A DNA stretch of 64,000 nucleotides from Amycolatopsis sp. (GTDB taxonomy: Bacteria; Actinomycetota; Actinomycetes; Mycobacteriales; Pseudonocardiaceae): positions 168,901 through 232,900 of the forward strand of contig NZ_JAODNM010000023.1 of NCBI RefSeq assembly GCF_025464955.1, given 5' to 3'. The notes beneath the pieces are model-generated. The model worked only from the letters and a program-made list of their open reading frames with translations. It searched no databases and was not told where the DNA came from. Numbering within the stretch: the stretch's first letter is position 1; each line of letters starts with the position of its first letter. Both the position numbers and the translations under genes were made by a program. Positions 1 through 7,897 of this stretch are shown in pieces.

Positions 1-258
1 CCGTTCGGTGACCGCGGCCGCCGCCGCCAGCACGACCAGCGCTTCGAGATAAGGCGTCGTCGTCGGCCAGGTCGCCTTGCCATCCGAGCTGAACGGGTAC
101 CCCGAAGCGATGACTTCGGGCAGCACCACATGGTCGCTGACCCATAGTGAGTCGAAGCCCGCGCGTTCGAGTTCCCGCGCACGGAGCGCCACGGTGGTCG
201 CGGGTACCCCGGTGCCGGTGTGCGGCAGCTTGACGCCGATGTGCATGCGAGCGAACAT
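1..258 (-). CDS. LLM-class (luciferase-like) flavin/F420-dependent oxidoreductase, N-terminal part only
   Basis: The minus strand reads MFARMHIGVKLPHTGTG and then ERAGFDSLWVSDHVVLP, the usual beginning of luciferase-like monooxygenases (TIM-barrel enzymes using FMNH2 or F420). Only the first 86 codons are inside the window; the rest lies beyond base 1. A second in-frame ATG (MHIGVK, start at 246) is an equally good start, and neither has a clear ribosome binding site. It diverges from the catabolic operon starting at 419, so the roughly 160 bp between them should hold both promoters. Substrate cannot be inferred from this fragment. Confidence 0.7.
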   Translation of the reverse strand, partial: MFARMHIGVKLPHTGTGVPATTVALRARELERAGFDSLWVSDHVVLPEVIASGYPFSSDGKATWPTTTPYLEALVVLAAAAAVTER

Positions 259-418
259 ATGGACCGCGCGGGTGCACGTCAAGCGCACAACTGATCGCAT
301 TGCAGATTCGTGTACGTATTGCGCCCATCCGCTCGGTGTGCAAACATTCCCGAATTCGTGCTGGCCGGCGGCCTTCACGCATCAGCCTGACTCGGTAGCC
401 AGGAGGTGGCCGAACAAG

Positions 419-1375
419 ATGGTCGATACGACTCGCAGACACGGAACTTTGACGGGGCTGGACCACATCGGTGTCGGCGTGTCGGATATGGCAGCGTCGC
501 TGCGGTTCTACGCGGAACTGGGATTCACCGACGCCGCCTTCGACTACTCCGGTCCACTGCCGGGGCTGACTGCTGCGACCGGGCAAGACGACACCGAGGC
601 CCGCGTGGTCTTCCTGCGCACGGCCAATCCGACGGTACTCGGCCGGTCGTCGATCAAGCTGGTGCAGATAACCAACCGAGAACAATCGCGAGTGCCTGAA
701 GGGCAGGCGTGGGGCGAGCCGGGGATCTGTGAGGTGTGTGTCCACGTCAACCAGCAGGCCGAGTTCTACCGCAAACTGGTCGCGGGTGGACGCACCGGCC
801 TGATGGAGCCGAACGAAGCGGACCTGCCACCGTACGAAACCCACTGTGGACTGTCGTACGTGGCTGATCCGGACGGAGCCAAGATCGAACTGATCGAGTG
901 GTCGACGCTGGAAGCAGGCTGGCCCGTGGAGCCCGGCCCGCAAGGGGTCAACCACGTCGCGTTCGGGGTTTCCGACCTCGACCGCACCCGGGAGTTCTAC
1001 CGCGGGCTCGGCTTCACCGGACAGCTGTTCGAGTCTGATGGGTACTTCGAGCCGATGCACCCGTGGTTCCACCCGCGCACCCCGCCCCGCCAGCGCATGA
1101 TGCTGCTCACCAGTCCACTCGGTGGTGCGCTCGAACCGGTGCAGCACTTCCCGCCGTCGCCGGACATGCGCGGCGAGTGGGGCCACCTCGGGACGTTCGA
1201 GTTCGCCATCGGCGCGCGCTGCATCGACAGCGCGCTGGAGTACCTCGCCGCGAATGGCATCGAACTCGTCGACGAGCCGGCCACGATCGACCTCGGCGGC
1301 GGTGCCACCTGGCGCTACGCCTATTTCCGAGATCCCGATGATCTCTACGTCTGCGTCACGGAGGTCCGCGCATGA
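419..1375 (+). CDS. Two-module VOC (glyoxalase/extradiol dioxygenase fold) family protein
   Basis: 318 residues. Two vicinal-oxygen-chelate modules are visible. The first runs from LTGLDHIGVGVSDM to DPDGAKIELIEW, the second from GVNHVAFGVSDLDRTREFY to RDPDDLYVCVTE. The His in each DHIGV/VNHVAF strand and the Glu in each C-terminal strand are the usual metal ligands. The reading frame is open far upstream, but ATG 419 has an AGGAGG 12 nt ahead (401-406) and starts where homology should start. The stop overlaps the transporter ATPase start (ATGA), so it is the first gene of the transporter/dehydrogenase operon. It could be a dioxygenase, an isomerase or a binding protein; the reaction is not identifiable from sequence. 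Confidence 0.8.
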   Translation: MVDTTRRHGTLTGLDHIGVGVSDMAASLRFYAELGFTDAAFDYSGPLPGLTAATGQDDTEARVVFLRTANPTVLGRSSIKLVQITNREQSRVPEGQAWGEPGICEVCVHVNQQAEFYRKLVAGGRTGLMEPNEADLPPYETHCGLSYVADPDGAKIELIEWSTLEAGWPVEPGPQGVNHVAFGVSDLDRTREFYRGLGFTGQLFESDGYFEPMHPWFHPRTPPRQRMMLLTSPLGGALEPVQHFPPSPDMRGEWGHLGTFEFAIGARCIDSALEYLAANGIELVDEPATIDLGGGATWRYAYFRDPDDLYVCVTEVRA

Positions 1376-2166
1376 GCGCGCTCGACACAGTGGACAACAA
1401 CGACAACAGGGCTGCCCCGATCGTCCGGCTGCGCGGTTTGCGCAAGTCGTTCGGCAACGCCGAGATCCTGCGGGGTATCGATCTCGACGTGGTCACCGGC
1501 CAGCACGTGGTGATCTTCGGCCCGTCCGGCTCGGGCAAGTCGACCTTGCTCCGCAGCCTCAACATGCTCGAGCAACCGACCGCGGGCTCGCTCCAGGTCG
1601 ATGGCGTGGAATACGGCCCAGGCTTACCTGACGAGCCCTCCGGTCGCCGGGGAAAGGTGCTGGATCTGCGGCGCACGGTCGGCATGGTGTTTCAGCAGTT
1701 CAATCTTTTCCCGCATCTCACCGCGCTGGACAACGTGGCGCTGCCGCTGCGTTCGGTTCGCGGGCTCAAAGGCCGGGTCGCGCAACGGAAAGCGGCCGAA
1801 GCGCTGCGCCGAGTCGGCTTGCTGCCGCGAGCCGCGCATTACCCGCAGCAGCTCTCCGGCGGACAGCAGCAGCGGGTCGCGATCGCCCGTGCGTTGGCGA
1901 TGGATCCGAAAGTGATGCTCTTCGACGAGCCGACCTCCGCGCTGGACCCGGAACTGGTCGGCGAAGTGCTCAAGACCATGCGCGAAGTCGCCGAGACCGG
2001 CATGACGATGGTCGTGGTCACCCACGAACTGGGCTTCGCCAAAGAGATCGGAGACCTCAACGTGTTCATGGAAGACGGACTGGTCGTCGAAAAGGGACCA
2101 CGGGGCTTCTTCGAGAAGTGTGAGAGCCCCCGCGCGCGCGAGTTCATCCTGGCGGTGCGCTCATGA
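1372..2166 (+). CDS. Polar amino-acid ABC transporter, ATP-binding protein
   Basis: 264 residues of the GlnQ/HisP family. Walker A is GPSGSGKSTLLRSLN, the Q-loop is GMVFQQFNLFPHLT, the signature is LSGGQQQRVAIARAL, Walker B is VMLFDEPTSALDP and the H-loop is VVTHELGFAKEI, so all catalytic motifs are intact. It energises uptake through the permease encoded next, which its stop codon overlaps by 4 nt. Its place between the VOC gene and the imino-acid dehydrogenase genes suggests import of the compound they oxidise. Family assignment is firm; substrate is inferred. Confidence 0.93.
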   Translation: MSALDTVDNNDNRAAPIVRLRGLRKSFGNAEILRGIDLDVVTGQHVVIFGPSGSGKSTLLRSLNMLEQPTAGSLQVDGVEYGPGLPDEPSGRRGKVLDLRRTVGMVFQQFNLFPHLTALDNVALPLRSVRGLKGRVAQRKAAEALRRVGLLPRAAHYPQQLSGGQQQRVAIARALAMDPKVMLFDEPTSALDPELVGEVLKTMREVAETGMTMVVVTHELGFAKEIGDLNVFMEDGLVVEKGPRGFFEKCESPRAREFILAVRS

Positions 2167-2903
2167 ATATCGGGAACTACGACTGGGGTCTCATCTGGGC
2201 CAACCACGACGCCCTGCTCAGCGGCCTGCTCGTCGCCGTTCAAGTGTCGGTCGTCGCACTGGCCGTCTCTGTTGTCGGTGGACTGCTGCTTGCCGTCATG
2301 CGACTGTCGAAGCCGCCTCTCTCCTGGATCGCGGTCGCCTACATCAACGTGTTCCGTGGTGTGCCCGCACTGGTCAGCGTCATCTGGGTGTACTTCGGGG
2401 TGGCGCTGCTGCTCGGCGTGAACTTCAGCGTCTTCCAGGCCGGTGTGATCGCGTTGTCGCTGCTGTACAGCGCCTTCATGGCGGAAATCTTCCGATCGGC
2501 GCTTGGTGCGATCCCGGCCGGGCACAAGGAAGCGGGGCAGGCGCTGGGAATGCGGGGGACCAGGATCTTCTTCTCGGTCATCCTGCCCCAGGCCATCAAG
2601 ATCGCACTGCCGAATCTCGGCAGCATGTTCATCGGGATGCTCAAGGACACCTCGACGTTCACCGTCATCGGCCTGCTGGAGGTCGTCCGGGTCACCCAGA
2701 ACCTGGTTGCCCAGAGCTTCCAGCCCTTTGTGCTCTACACCGCGGCCGCGGCTATTTACGTACTCGCGGCCTTTGTCATCGACGTCTTGTTCCGACTCGT
2801 CGAGGGCGCGTACGCCAGCCCCCCGCGCGGTGCGATTTCGCAGGTCCTGCGATCCCGCAAACGGCGGCGTATCCAGCAGCTCATGGCGGAGGTCGGCGTC
2901 TGA
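2163..2903 (+). CDS. Polar amino-acid ABC transporter, permease
   Basis: 246 residues, HisM/GlnP family. Several hydrophobic helices are visible (for example LLVAVQVSVVALAVSVVGG). The EAA coupling loop is represented by GAIPAGHKEAGQALGMRGTR, and the following VILPQAIKIALPNLG is characteristic of amino-acid permeases. Only one permease is present, so a homodimer is likely. ATG overlaps the ATPase stop. The C-terminus has a basic tail (RSRKRRR). Confidence 0.93.
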   Translation: MNIGNYDWGLIWANHDALLSGLLVAVQVSVVALAVSVVGGLLLAVMRLSKPPLSWIAVAYINVFRGVPALVSVIWVYFGVALLLGVNFSVFQAGVIALSLLYSAFMAEIFRSALGAIPAGHKEAGQALGMRGTRIFFSVILPQAIKIALPNLGSMFIGMLKDTSTFTVIGLLEVVRVTQNLVAQSFQPFVLYTAAAAIYVLAAFVIDVLFRLVEGAYASPPRGAISQVLRSRKRRRIQQLMAEVGV

Positions 2904-2964
2904 CCGAGCCGGCGGACCAGCCGGTCCACAGTCCATTTCGGCCCGTTCTAGGAGAGGAAACCCT

Positions 2965-3837
2965 GTGACCAGGAGCGTGAAATCGAGACCCGCCAGAAAG
3001 CTGGTCATCGCGTGCGCCGCTGTCGTGTCCGCTGTGATCCTGGCGGCGTGTGGCAGAGGCGGTACGTCCAGCTCAGGCACCAGTTCCGGTGCCGCCGGAG
3101 GCAACAACGACCTCGGCCTGATGCAGGCTGGGACCCTGACCGTGGGAATGAACCTCCAATTCAAACCCGAGATGTACCTCGATGCCGCCGGCAAGCCCGC
3201 CGGTTACGACGTCGACTTGCTCACCAAGCTCGCCACCGAACTCGGTGTCAAGCTCAGCATCCAGAATCTCGACTTCAACGGGCTCATTCCGGGTCTGCAG
3301 AGCAAGAAGTTCGACATGGTCTCGGTCGGCCTGACCGCGACCGACGCGCGTAAGCAGGTCATCGACTTTTCCCGCGCCTACGTCCCATACACCAGCGTGC
3401 TGGCGGTCGCCCAGAACGACAACTCGCCCGCGACGATCGCGAACTACAACGCCGCCGGCAAGACCATCACGGCGTTACAGGGGTCGACCGGTGAGGCGCT
3501 CGCGAAGTCGACCTTCCCGTCGGCCTCGGTCAAGAGCTTCAGCGAACAGAACTCCGCTCTGCTCGAGGTGGCCACCGGTCGCGCGAGCGGCAGTGTGCTC
3601 GAGGACTACATCCTGGCCCAGTACCAGAAGGCCAACCAGAACCAGGTGAAAAAGGCCGCCTTGCCAAAGCCTCTCGATCTGTCCTACGGGTCGTGGGCCG
3701 TGCAGAAGGGCAGCAGTGCGCTGCAGAAACGGCTCGACACGTTCCTATGCAAGGCCCAGACCGACGGTTCGCTCGGTCAGCTGTACAACAAGGATTTCGG
3801 CGTGACCGAATTCCCGGCCATGCCGGCGGGATGCTGA
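2965..3837 (+). CDS. Amino-acid ABC transporter substrate-binding lipoprotein
   Basis: 290 residues from GTG 2965, with GGAGAGGAAA 5 nt upstream. The N-terminus is a lipoprotein signal: basic KSRPARK, then a hydrophobic stretch and the lipobox LAAC. After a Ser/Gly-rich linker comes an SBP_bac_3 fold, beginning LTVGMNLQFKPEMYLD and containing AGYDVDLLTKLATELGV and FDMVSVGLTATDARKQVIDFS. It captures the imported amino acid at the outer membrane face. Its TGA is followed directly by the GTG of the next gene, so the transporter is translationally linked to the dehydrogenase. Confidence 0.92.
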   Translation: MTRSVKSRPARKLVIACAAVVSAVILAACGRGGTSSSGTSSGAAGGNNDLGLMQAGTLTVGMNLQFKPEMYLDAAGKPAGYDVDLLTKLATELGVKLSIQNLDFNGLIPGLQSKKFDMVSVGLTATDARKQVIDFSRAYVPYTSVLAVAQNDNSPATIANYNAAGKTITALQGSTGEALAKSTFPSASVKSFSEQNSALLEVATGRASGSVLEDYILAQYQKANQNQVKKAALPKPLDLSYGSWAVQKGSSALQKRLDTFLCKAQTDGSLGQLYNKDFGVTEFPAMPAGC

Positions 3838-5331
3838 GTGCTGGGCGGCAGTCCCGACGCTGACGTGCTTGTGGTGGGCGGTGGTCCGGCAGGCATCTCA
3901 GCTGCCCGGGCCGCCGCCCGGGCAGGGCTGAAGGTCGTGCTCGCAGACGAGCGACCTGCTCTCGGCGGTCAGATCTACAAGCAGCCGGGTCCGGGTTTCA
4001 CGGTCACGGACGCGGCCGCGATGGATCGCCAATTCCGGTACGGCAGGACGCTGATCGACTCTCTCGACGGCACCGGCGTCGACGTGCGGTTGCGCACCGG
4101 TGTCGTGGCCGTCGAGGGGAGCCGGGCCGTGCTGGTCACCGAAGGAGAGCCGGCGGTGACCATCCAGGCGCCGCGGATGATCCTGGCGCCCGGCGCGCAC
4201 GACCGGCCGGTCGCGTTTCCCGGCTGGACTTTGCCCGGTGTGATCACCGCCGGCGGCTTGCAGACGCTGGCGAAAACCCAGCGAGTACTTCCGGGGCGGC
4301 GGATCCTGTTCGCGGGCGCCGGGCCGGTCGCGTTGGCCTTCCCGGCACAACTGGCCCACTACGGCGCGAACATCGTGCTCGCCCTGGAAGCCGGGCCGGC
4401 ACCGAAGGCAGCCGACATCCTGAACCTCGCCCGGGCGGCTCCGGGCAACACCGGCCTGCTGCGCGACGCGGTGCGGTATCGCACCGGCCTGCTGAGACAC
4501 CGGATTCCCTTGCGGTACGGGCGGATCGTCGTCCGCGCGGAGGGCGACGGGAAGGTGGAACGGGTCGTGCACGCCGCCGTCGGACCGGACTGGCGGGTGC
4601 GTCCCGGTACCGAGCAGACCGTGGACGTGGACGTGCTCTGCGTCGGCTACGGTTTCGTGCCCTCGCTCGAACTCATGCGCCTCACCGGCTGCGAGTTCGA
4701 CTACGAGGAGGACCTCGGCGGCCATGTGGTGCGGCGCGACGAGTGGCAGCGGACCACCGTCGAAGGTGTCTATGCGGCAGGCGACGGCGCCGGTGTCGAA
4801 GGTTCGTTCGTCGCCGTCGACGAGGGCACCATCGCCGGTCTCGCCGCAGCGGCGGACGCGGGTGTGCTCGCCGCCGACACCGCGGCCACGATGGCAGCGC
4901 CCGCACGCCGCCGGCTCGTCCGCCGGCGTGCGCTCAGTGCCGCGACCACCCGGATGTACCGCGTCGGGCCCGGGGTGTTCGAACTATCCACAGAGGACAC
5001 AGTGATCTGCCGGTGTGAGGTGGTCCGCCGGCGAGACCTGGCCGAGGCTATCGAGTCCACCGAGGACATCAACGTGATCAAGGCCTACACCCGCGCCGGA
5101 ATGGGCCTGTGCCAGGGAAAGAACTGCCAGCGCCAGATCGCCGCCCTGATCGCGAGCCGGCACGGCCGTGCGGTCTCGGCCATCGCGCCGGCCACCCCCC
5201 GCATGCCGGTGCGGCCGGTGCCGATCAGCGCGCTCGCCGATCACGACATCGTCGGCCCCGGCCTGTTCGTACCCGCCGACACGATTTCCGTCGAAACCCC
5301 GCTCGTCGAAGAGAAGGAGTCGGCACCGTGA
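3838..5331 (+). CDS. FAD-dependent imino-acid/opine dehydrogenase alpha subunit with BFD-type [2Fe-2S] domain (HcnB/OoxA-like)
   Basis: 497 residues. The N-terminal FAD Rossmann motif is VLVVGGGPAGISAARAAARAG, followed by a second dinucleotide-binding stretch (ILFAGAGPVALAF) and the FAD-closing motif GVYAAGDGAGVEGS. The C-terminal quarter has a bacterioferritin-ferredoxin type cluster domain with CRCE near residue 387 and CQGKNCQ about 40 residues later. This is the architecture of the larger FAD subunit of hydrogen-cyanide synthase, octopine/nopaline oxidase and D-hydroxyproline dehydrogenase. The two partner subunits lie at 5328 and 7510. With the DapA-family enzyme and aldehyde dehydrogenase, D-4-hydroxyproline is the best substrate guess; an opine is the alternative. 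Confidence 0.85.
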   Translation: MLGGSPDADVLVVGGGPAGISAARAAARAGLKVVLADERPALGGQIYKQPGPGFTVTDAAAMDRQFRYGRTLIDSLDGTGVDVRLRTGVVAVEGSRAVLVTEGEPAVTIQAPRMILAPGAHDRPVAFPGWTLPGVITAGGLQTLAKTQRVLPGRRILFAGAGPVALAFPAQLAHYGANIVLALEAGPAPKAADILNLARAAPGNTGLLRDAVRYRTGLLRHRIPLRYGRIVVRAEGDGKVERVVHAAVGPDWRVRPGTEQTVDVDVLCVGYGFVPSLELMRLTGCEFDYEEDLGGHVVRRDEWQRTTVEGVYAAGDGAGVEGSFVAVDEGTIAGLAAAADAGVLAADTAATMAAPARRRLVRRRALSAATTRMYRVGPGVFELSTEDTVICRCEVVRRRDLAEAIESTEDINVIKAYTRAGMGLCQGKNCQRQIAALIASRHGRAVSAIAPATPRMPVRPVPISALADHDIVGPGLFVPADTISVETPLVEEKESAP

Positions 5332-6575
5332 CCGACGCGCCCGGCCGTCAGCACTGGGTGTCCGCCGAGACCAGCGGAGCGGCCCTGCCTTCGAGCACCG
5401 ACATCGTGGTCGTCGGCGGCGGGATCGCCGGCACGGCAATGGCCTACTACCTCGCCAAGGGCGGCGCCGAGGTCGCCCTGATCGAGCGCGGCGAACTCAA
5501 CCGTGAGGCTTCCGGCACGAACGCCGGCAGCTTCCACCTCCAATTGGCCATCCACCAGCTGTCCGGGCAGGGCACCGAAGCCGACCGCGACCGCCTGCTG
5601 GCCGAGGCCAGGCTCAGCCTCGAGGCGTTCGAGGTCTGGCGGGAGCTCGGCAAGGAACTCGGCGGTTCCCTCGACGTCCATCTGACCGGTGGCTGGATGG
5701 TCGCCGAGACTCCTGAGCAGTTACGGATCCTGCGCGACAAGCACGAGCTCGAAGAGCGTGCGGGGATCGAAACCGAAGTGGTCGGCGGCGACGAACTGGG
5801 CGCGCGGGCGCCCTACCTTTCCCCCGGGCTTCTCGGCGCGACCTACTGCCCGATGGAAGGGCATGCGAACCCACTGGTGGTCGCGCCGTTGTACGCGTTG
5901 CGCGCGGCCGAGAACGGGGCCGTCGTCCGCACCCACGCCGATGTGCGAGCCATCGAAGTGCACCGGTCCACGGGTTCCCGGCGGTTCACCGTCCATACGG
6001 GAGCCGGGCCGATCGACGCGCACCGCGTGGTCGACTGCGCGGGAGCATGGGCCGGCGAACTCGCGGGGATGGTCGGGATCAGGCTCCCCGTGCGCAGCGA
6101 GGGACTGCACGTCAACGTCACCGAACCGCGCCCGCCGATGTTCACCCCGATGATCCAGCACATCGGCCGCCGGCTCACCCTGAAACAGACCGAGAACAAT
6201 ACCTTCATCATCGGTGGCGGGTGGCCCACGCCGACGGCGCCCCAGCCGAAACGCTATCCGACGAGCTGGCGCAGCGCGGCGGGCAACACCGCGGTGGCCG
6301 TGTCGGTGGTGCCCGGGCTCGCCGACGTCCGGGTGGTGCGGACCTGGTCCGGGGTGATCGTGTTCACCGACGATTTCTCGCCCGTCGTCGGTGAATCCGT
6401 CCGGGTGCCCGGATTCCACGCCTGCGTGTCGTCGACCGGGTTCACCTTCAGCCCGTTGTTCGCCCGGCAGCTCGCCGAGCAGATGCTCTCCCCGTCGGCC
6501 GCTTCCCCGTTCCCGCAACGGTATTCGCTGGACCGGGGCCCCGCCTTCCCCACGAACCGAATGGAGCAGACATGA
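5328..6575 (+). CDS. FAD-dependent oxidoreductase beta subunit, DAO/glycine-oxidase family (HcnC-like)
   Basis: 415 residues from GTG 5328, which overlaps the previous stop and has GAAGGAG upstream. The frame is open further upstream inside the preceding gene, but homology starts here. The FAD motif is DIVVVGGGIAGTAMAYYLAKGG, followed by EASGTNAGSFH (substrate/FAD loop) and a C-terminal GFHACVSSTGFTFSP that closes the FAD site, typical of D-amino-acid oxidase-fold enzymes. It is expected to be the catalytic subunit taking electrons from the imino/amino acid. Electrons then pass to the FAD/BFD subunit and the small ferredoxin-like subunit. Confidence 0.85.
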   Translation: MTDAPGRQHWVSAETSGAALPSSTDIVVVGGGIAGTAMAYYLAKGGAEVALIERGELNREASGTNAGSFHLQLAIHQLSGQGTEADRDRLLAEARLSLEAFEVWRELGKELGGSLDVHLTGGWMVAETPEQLRILRDKHELEERAGIETEVVGGDELGARAPYLSPGLLGATYCPMEGHANPLVVAPLYALRAAENGAVVRTHADVRAIEVHRSTGSRRFTVHTGAGPIDAHRVVDCAGAWAGELAGMVGIRLPVRSEGLHVNVTEPRPPMFTPMIQHIGRRLTLKQTENNTFIIGGGWPTPTAPQPKRYPTSWRSAAGNTAVAVSVVPGLADVRVVRTWSGVIVFTDDFSPVVGESVRVPGFHACVSSTGFTFSPLFARQLAEQMLSPSAASPFPQRYSLDRGPAFPTNRMEQT

Positions 6576-7513
6576 ACCGCGACGACGTCGACTGGCAGGG
6601 CTACTTTCCGGCCTTCGTCACCCCGTTCACCGAGTCGGGCGAGCTCGATCTGACCACGCTGCGCGCGCTGGTGGACCACTATGTGGCCGAGGGCATGCAC
6701 GGGATCGTGGTCAACGGAACCTGCGGCGAGTGGTTTTCGCAGGCGGCCGACGAGCGGCGCGAGGTCGCTGAGGCCGCCATCGAGCAGGCCGCCGGGCGGA
6801 TGCGCGTCCTCGTCGGCTGCACCGCGTACACCGCGAAGGAGAGCGCCGAGTTCGCGCGGCACGCCCTCGCGGCCGGCGCCGACGGCGTGCTGGCTTCACC
6901 GCCGCCGTACGCGAAGCTGTTCCCGGACGAGGTGATCGCGTTCTACGAGGACATCAACGCGGCGATCGACGGCCCGCTCGTGGTCTACAACTGGCCGCAC
7001 GGCAGCGGGGTCGACGTCGGACCGGAGCTGGCCGACCGCCTGGCCGACATCGGCCAGATCGTGGCGATCAAGGACAGCACCCCCGACGCGGACCAGTTCT
7101 TCGAGACCTCGCGCCGGGTTCGCGACCGGGTGCGGGTGTTCGGCCCGTACCTGAGTGTGCGGGGCCTCGAGGTGCTGCGCACCGAGGGCGGGGACGGCAC
7201 GGTCGGTGGCGGCTCCCTGTTCGGAAGGCCTGACCCGGAGTTCTGGGAATCGGTCTGGCGCGGAGAGTTCGCCGGTCCGGCCGCACACGCGGAAGCGAGC
7301 GACCGGCTATTCCCGAAACTGTGGCTGCCCGGCGGCTGGGCCGGCAAGTACGGCGCGTACCAGAGCCAGCTCAAGGCGCTGATGGTGATGCTCGGCCAGC
7401 CCGCCGGGCACGTCCGGCGCCCACGGCTGCCGATCACTGACGAAGAGAGCCTCGCGGCCATGCGGGCGGTGCTCGTCGAAGAAGGCCTGCTGCCGGTGGC
7501 GGCTCGGCCGTGA
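6572..7513 (+). CDS. DapA/N-acetylneuraminate lyase family protein, probable 1-pyrroline-4-hydroxy-2-carboxylate deaminase
   Basis: 313 residues, class I Schiff-base aldolase fold. Visible motifs are VNGTCGEW (residues 48-54, in place of the usual GTTGE), the catalytic Tyr in VVYNWP (Y139) and the Schiff-base lysine in IVAIKDST (K167). Genuine dihydrodipicolinate synthase is unlikely because the gene sits inside a dehydrogenase operon. In hydroxyproline catabolism the family member between D-hydroxyproline dehydrogenase and the semialdehyde dehydrogenase deaminates the pyrroline to 2-oxoglutarate semialdehyde. ATG overlaps the previous stop; the end overlaps the HcnA-like gene. Confidence 0.82.
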   Translation: MNRDDVDWQGYFPAFVTPFTESGELDLTTLRALVDHYVAEGMHGIVVNGTCGEWFSQAADERREVAEAAIEQAAGRMRVLVGCTAYTAKESAEFARHALAAGADGVLASPPPYAKLFPDEVIAFYEDINAAIDGPLVVYNWPHGSGVDVGPELADRLADIGQIVAIKDSTPDADQFFETSRRVRDRVRVFGPYLSVRGLEVLRTEGGDGTVGGGSLFGRPDPEFWESVWRGEFAGPAAHAEASDRLFPKLWLPGGWAGKYGAYQSQLKALMVMLGQPAGHVRRPRLPITDEESLAAMRAVLVEEGLLPVAARP

Positions 7514-7872
7514 CGGTCAGGCGACCTCGGCTCCCGGCACCGCGTGGGCTCGAACGGGGGCCGGCGGTCACCATCACCGTCGACGGCACACCCACCACGG
7601 CCTACGTCGGCGAGAGCGTCGCGGCGGCCTTGCTGGCCGACGGTGACCTGTCGACCCGGACAACCTCCGGCGGCGAACCCCGCGGGCTGTTCTGCGGGAT
7701 GGGGGTGTGCTTCGACTGTCTGGTGGTCGTCGACGGGGTGCCCGGTACCCGCGCCTGCGTCACCTGGGTGCGCGAAGACATGGAAGTCTCCCGGCAGGAC
7801 GGGCCCGGCTTTCCCCGGGGCGCCGGGGATGGCGGGGCCGGTGGTGACCCGGGCCGTGCGCCGGCCGGTTGA
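7510..7872 (+). CDS. Small (2Fe-2S)-binding subunit of the imino-acid dehydrogenase (HcnA-like)
   Basis: 120 residues. The plant-ferredoxin-like cysteine pattern GLFCGMGVCFDCLV with a fourth Cys in TRACVTWV matches the gamma subunit of HcnABC/OoxABC-type dehydrogenases. The preceding residues (VTITVDGTPTTAYVGESVAAALL) are the usual ubiquitin-like beta-grasp start. GTG 7510 overlaps the TGA of the DapA-family gene. It is the last gene of the operon, and its own TGA lies at the loop of a strong terminator hairpin. Confidence 0.85.
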   Translation: MTVRRPRLPAPRGLERGPAVTITVDGTPTTAYVGESVAAALLADGDLSTRTTSGGEPRGLFCGMGVCFDCLVVVDGVPGTRACVTWVREDMEVSRQDGPGFPRGAGDGGAGGDPGRAPAG

Positions 7873-7894
7873 GCCCGGCCGGCGCACGGCCCGG
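7849..7894. terminator. Long GC-rich hairpin, bidirectional terminator between convergent genes
   Basis: Arms 7849-7868 and 7875-7894 are perfect 20-bp reverse complements around the 6-nt loop TTGAGC. The TGA stop of the HcnA-like gene (7870-7872) sits in the loop, and the aldehyde dehydrogenase stop lies 4 nt beyond the right arm. No T-run follows, which is normal for GC-rich actinobacterial terminators. Confidence 0.75.
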
Positions 7895-7897
7895 CGC

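Noticed and set aside
6572..7513. Housekeeping dihydrodipicolinate synthase (dapA)
   Set aside because: Its place inside a transporter/dehydrogenase operon and the GTCGE variant motif point to a catabolic family member.
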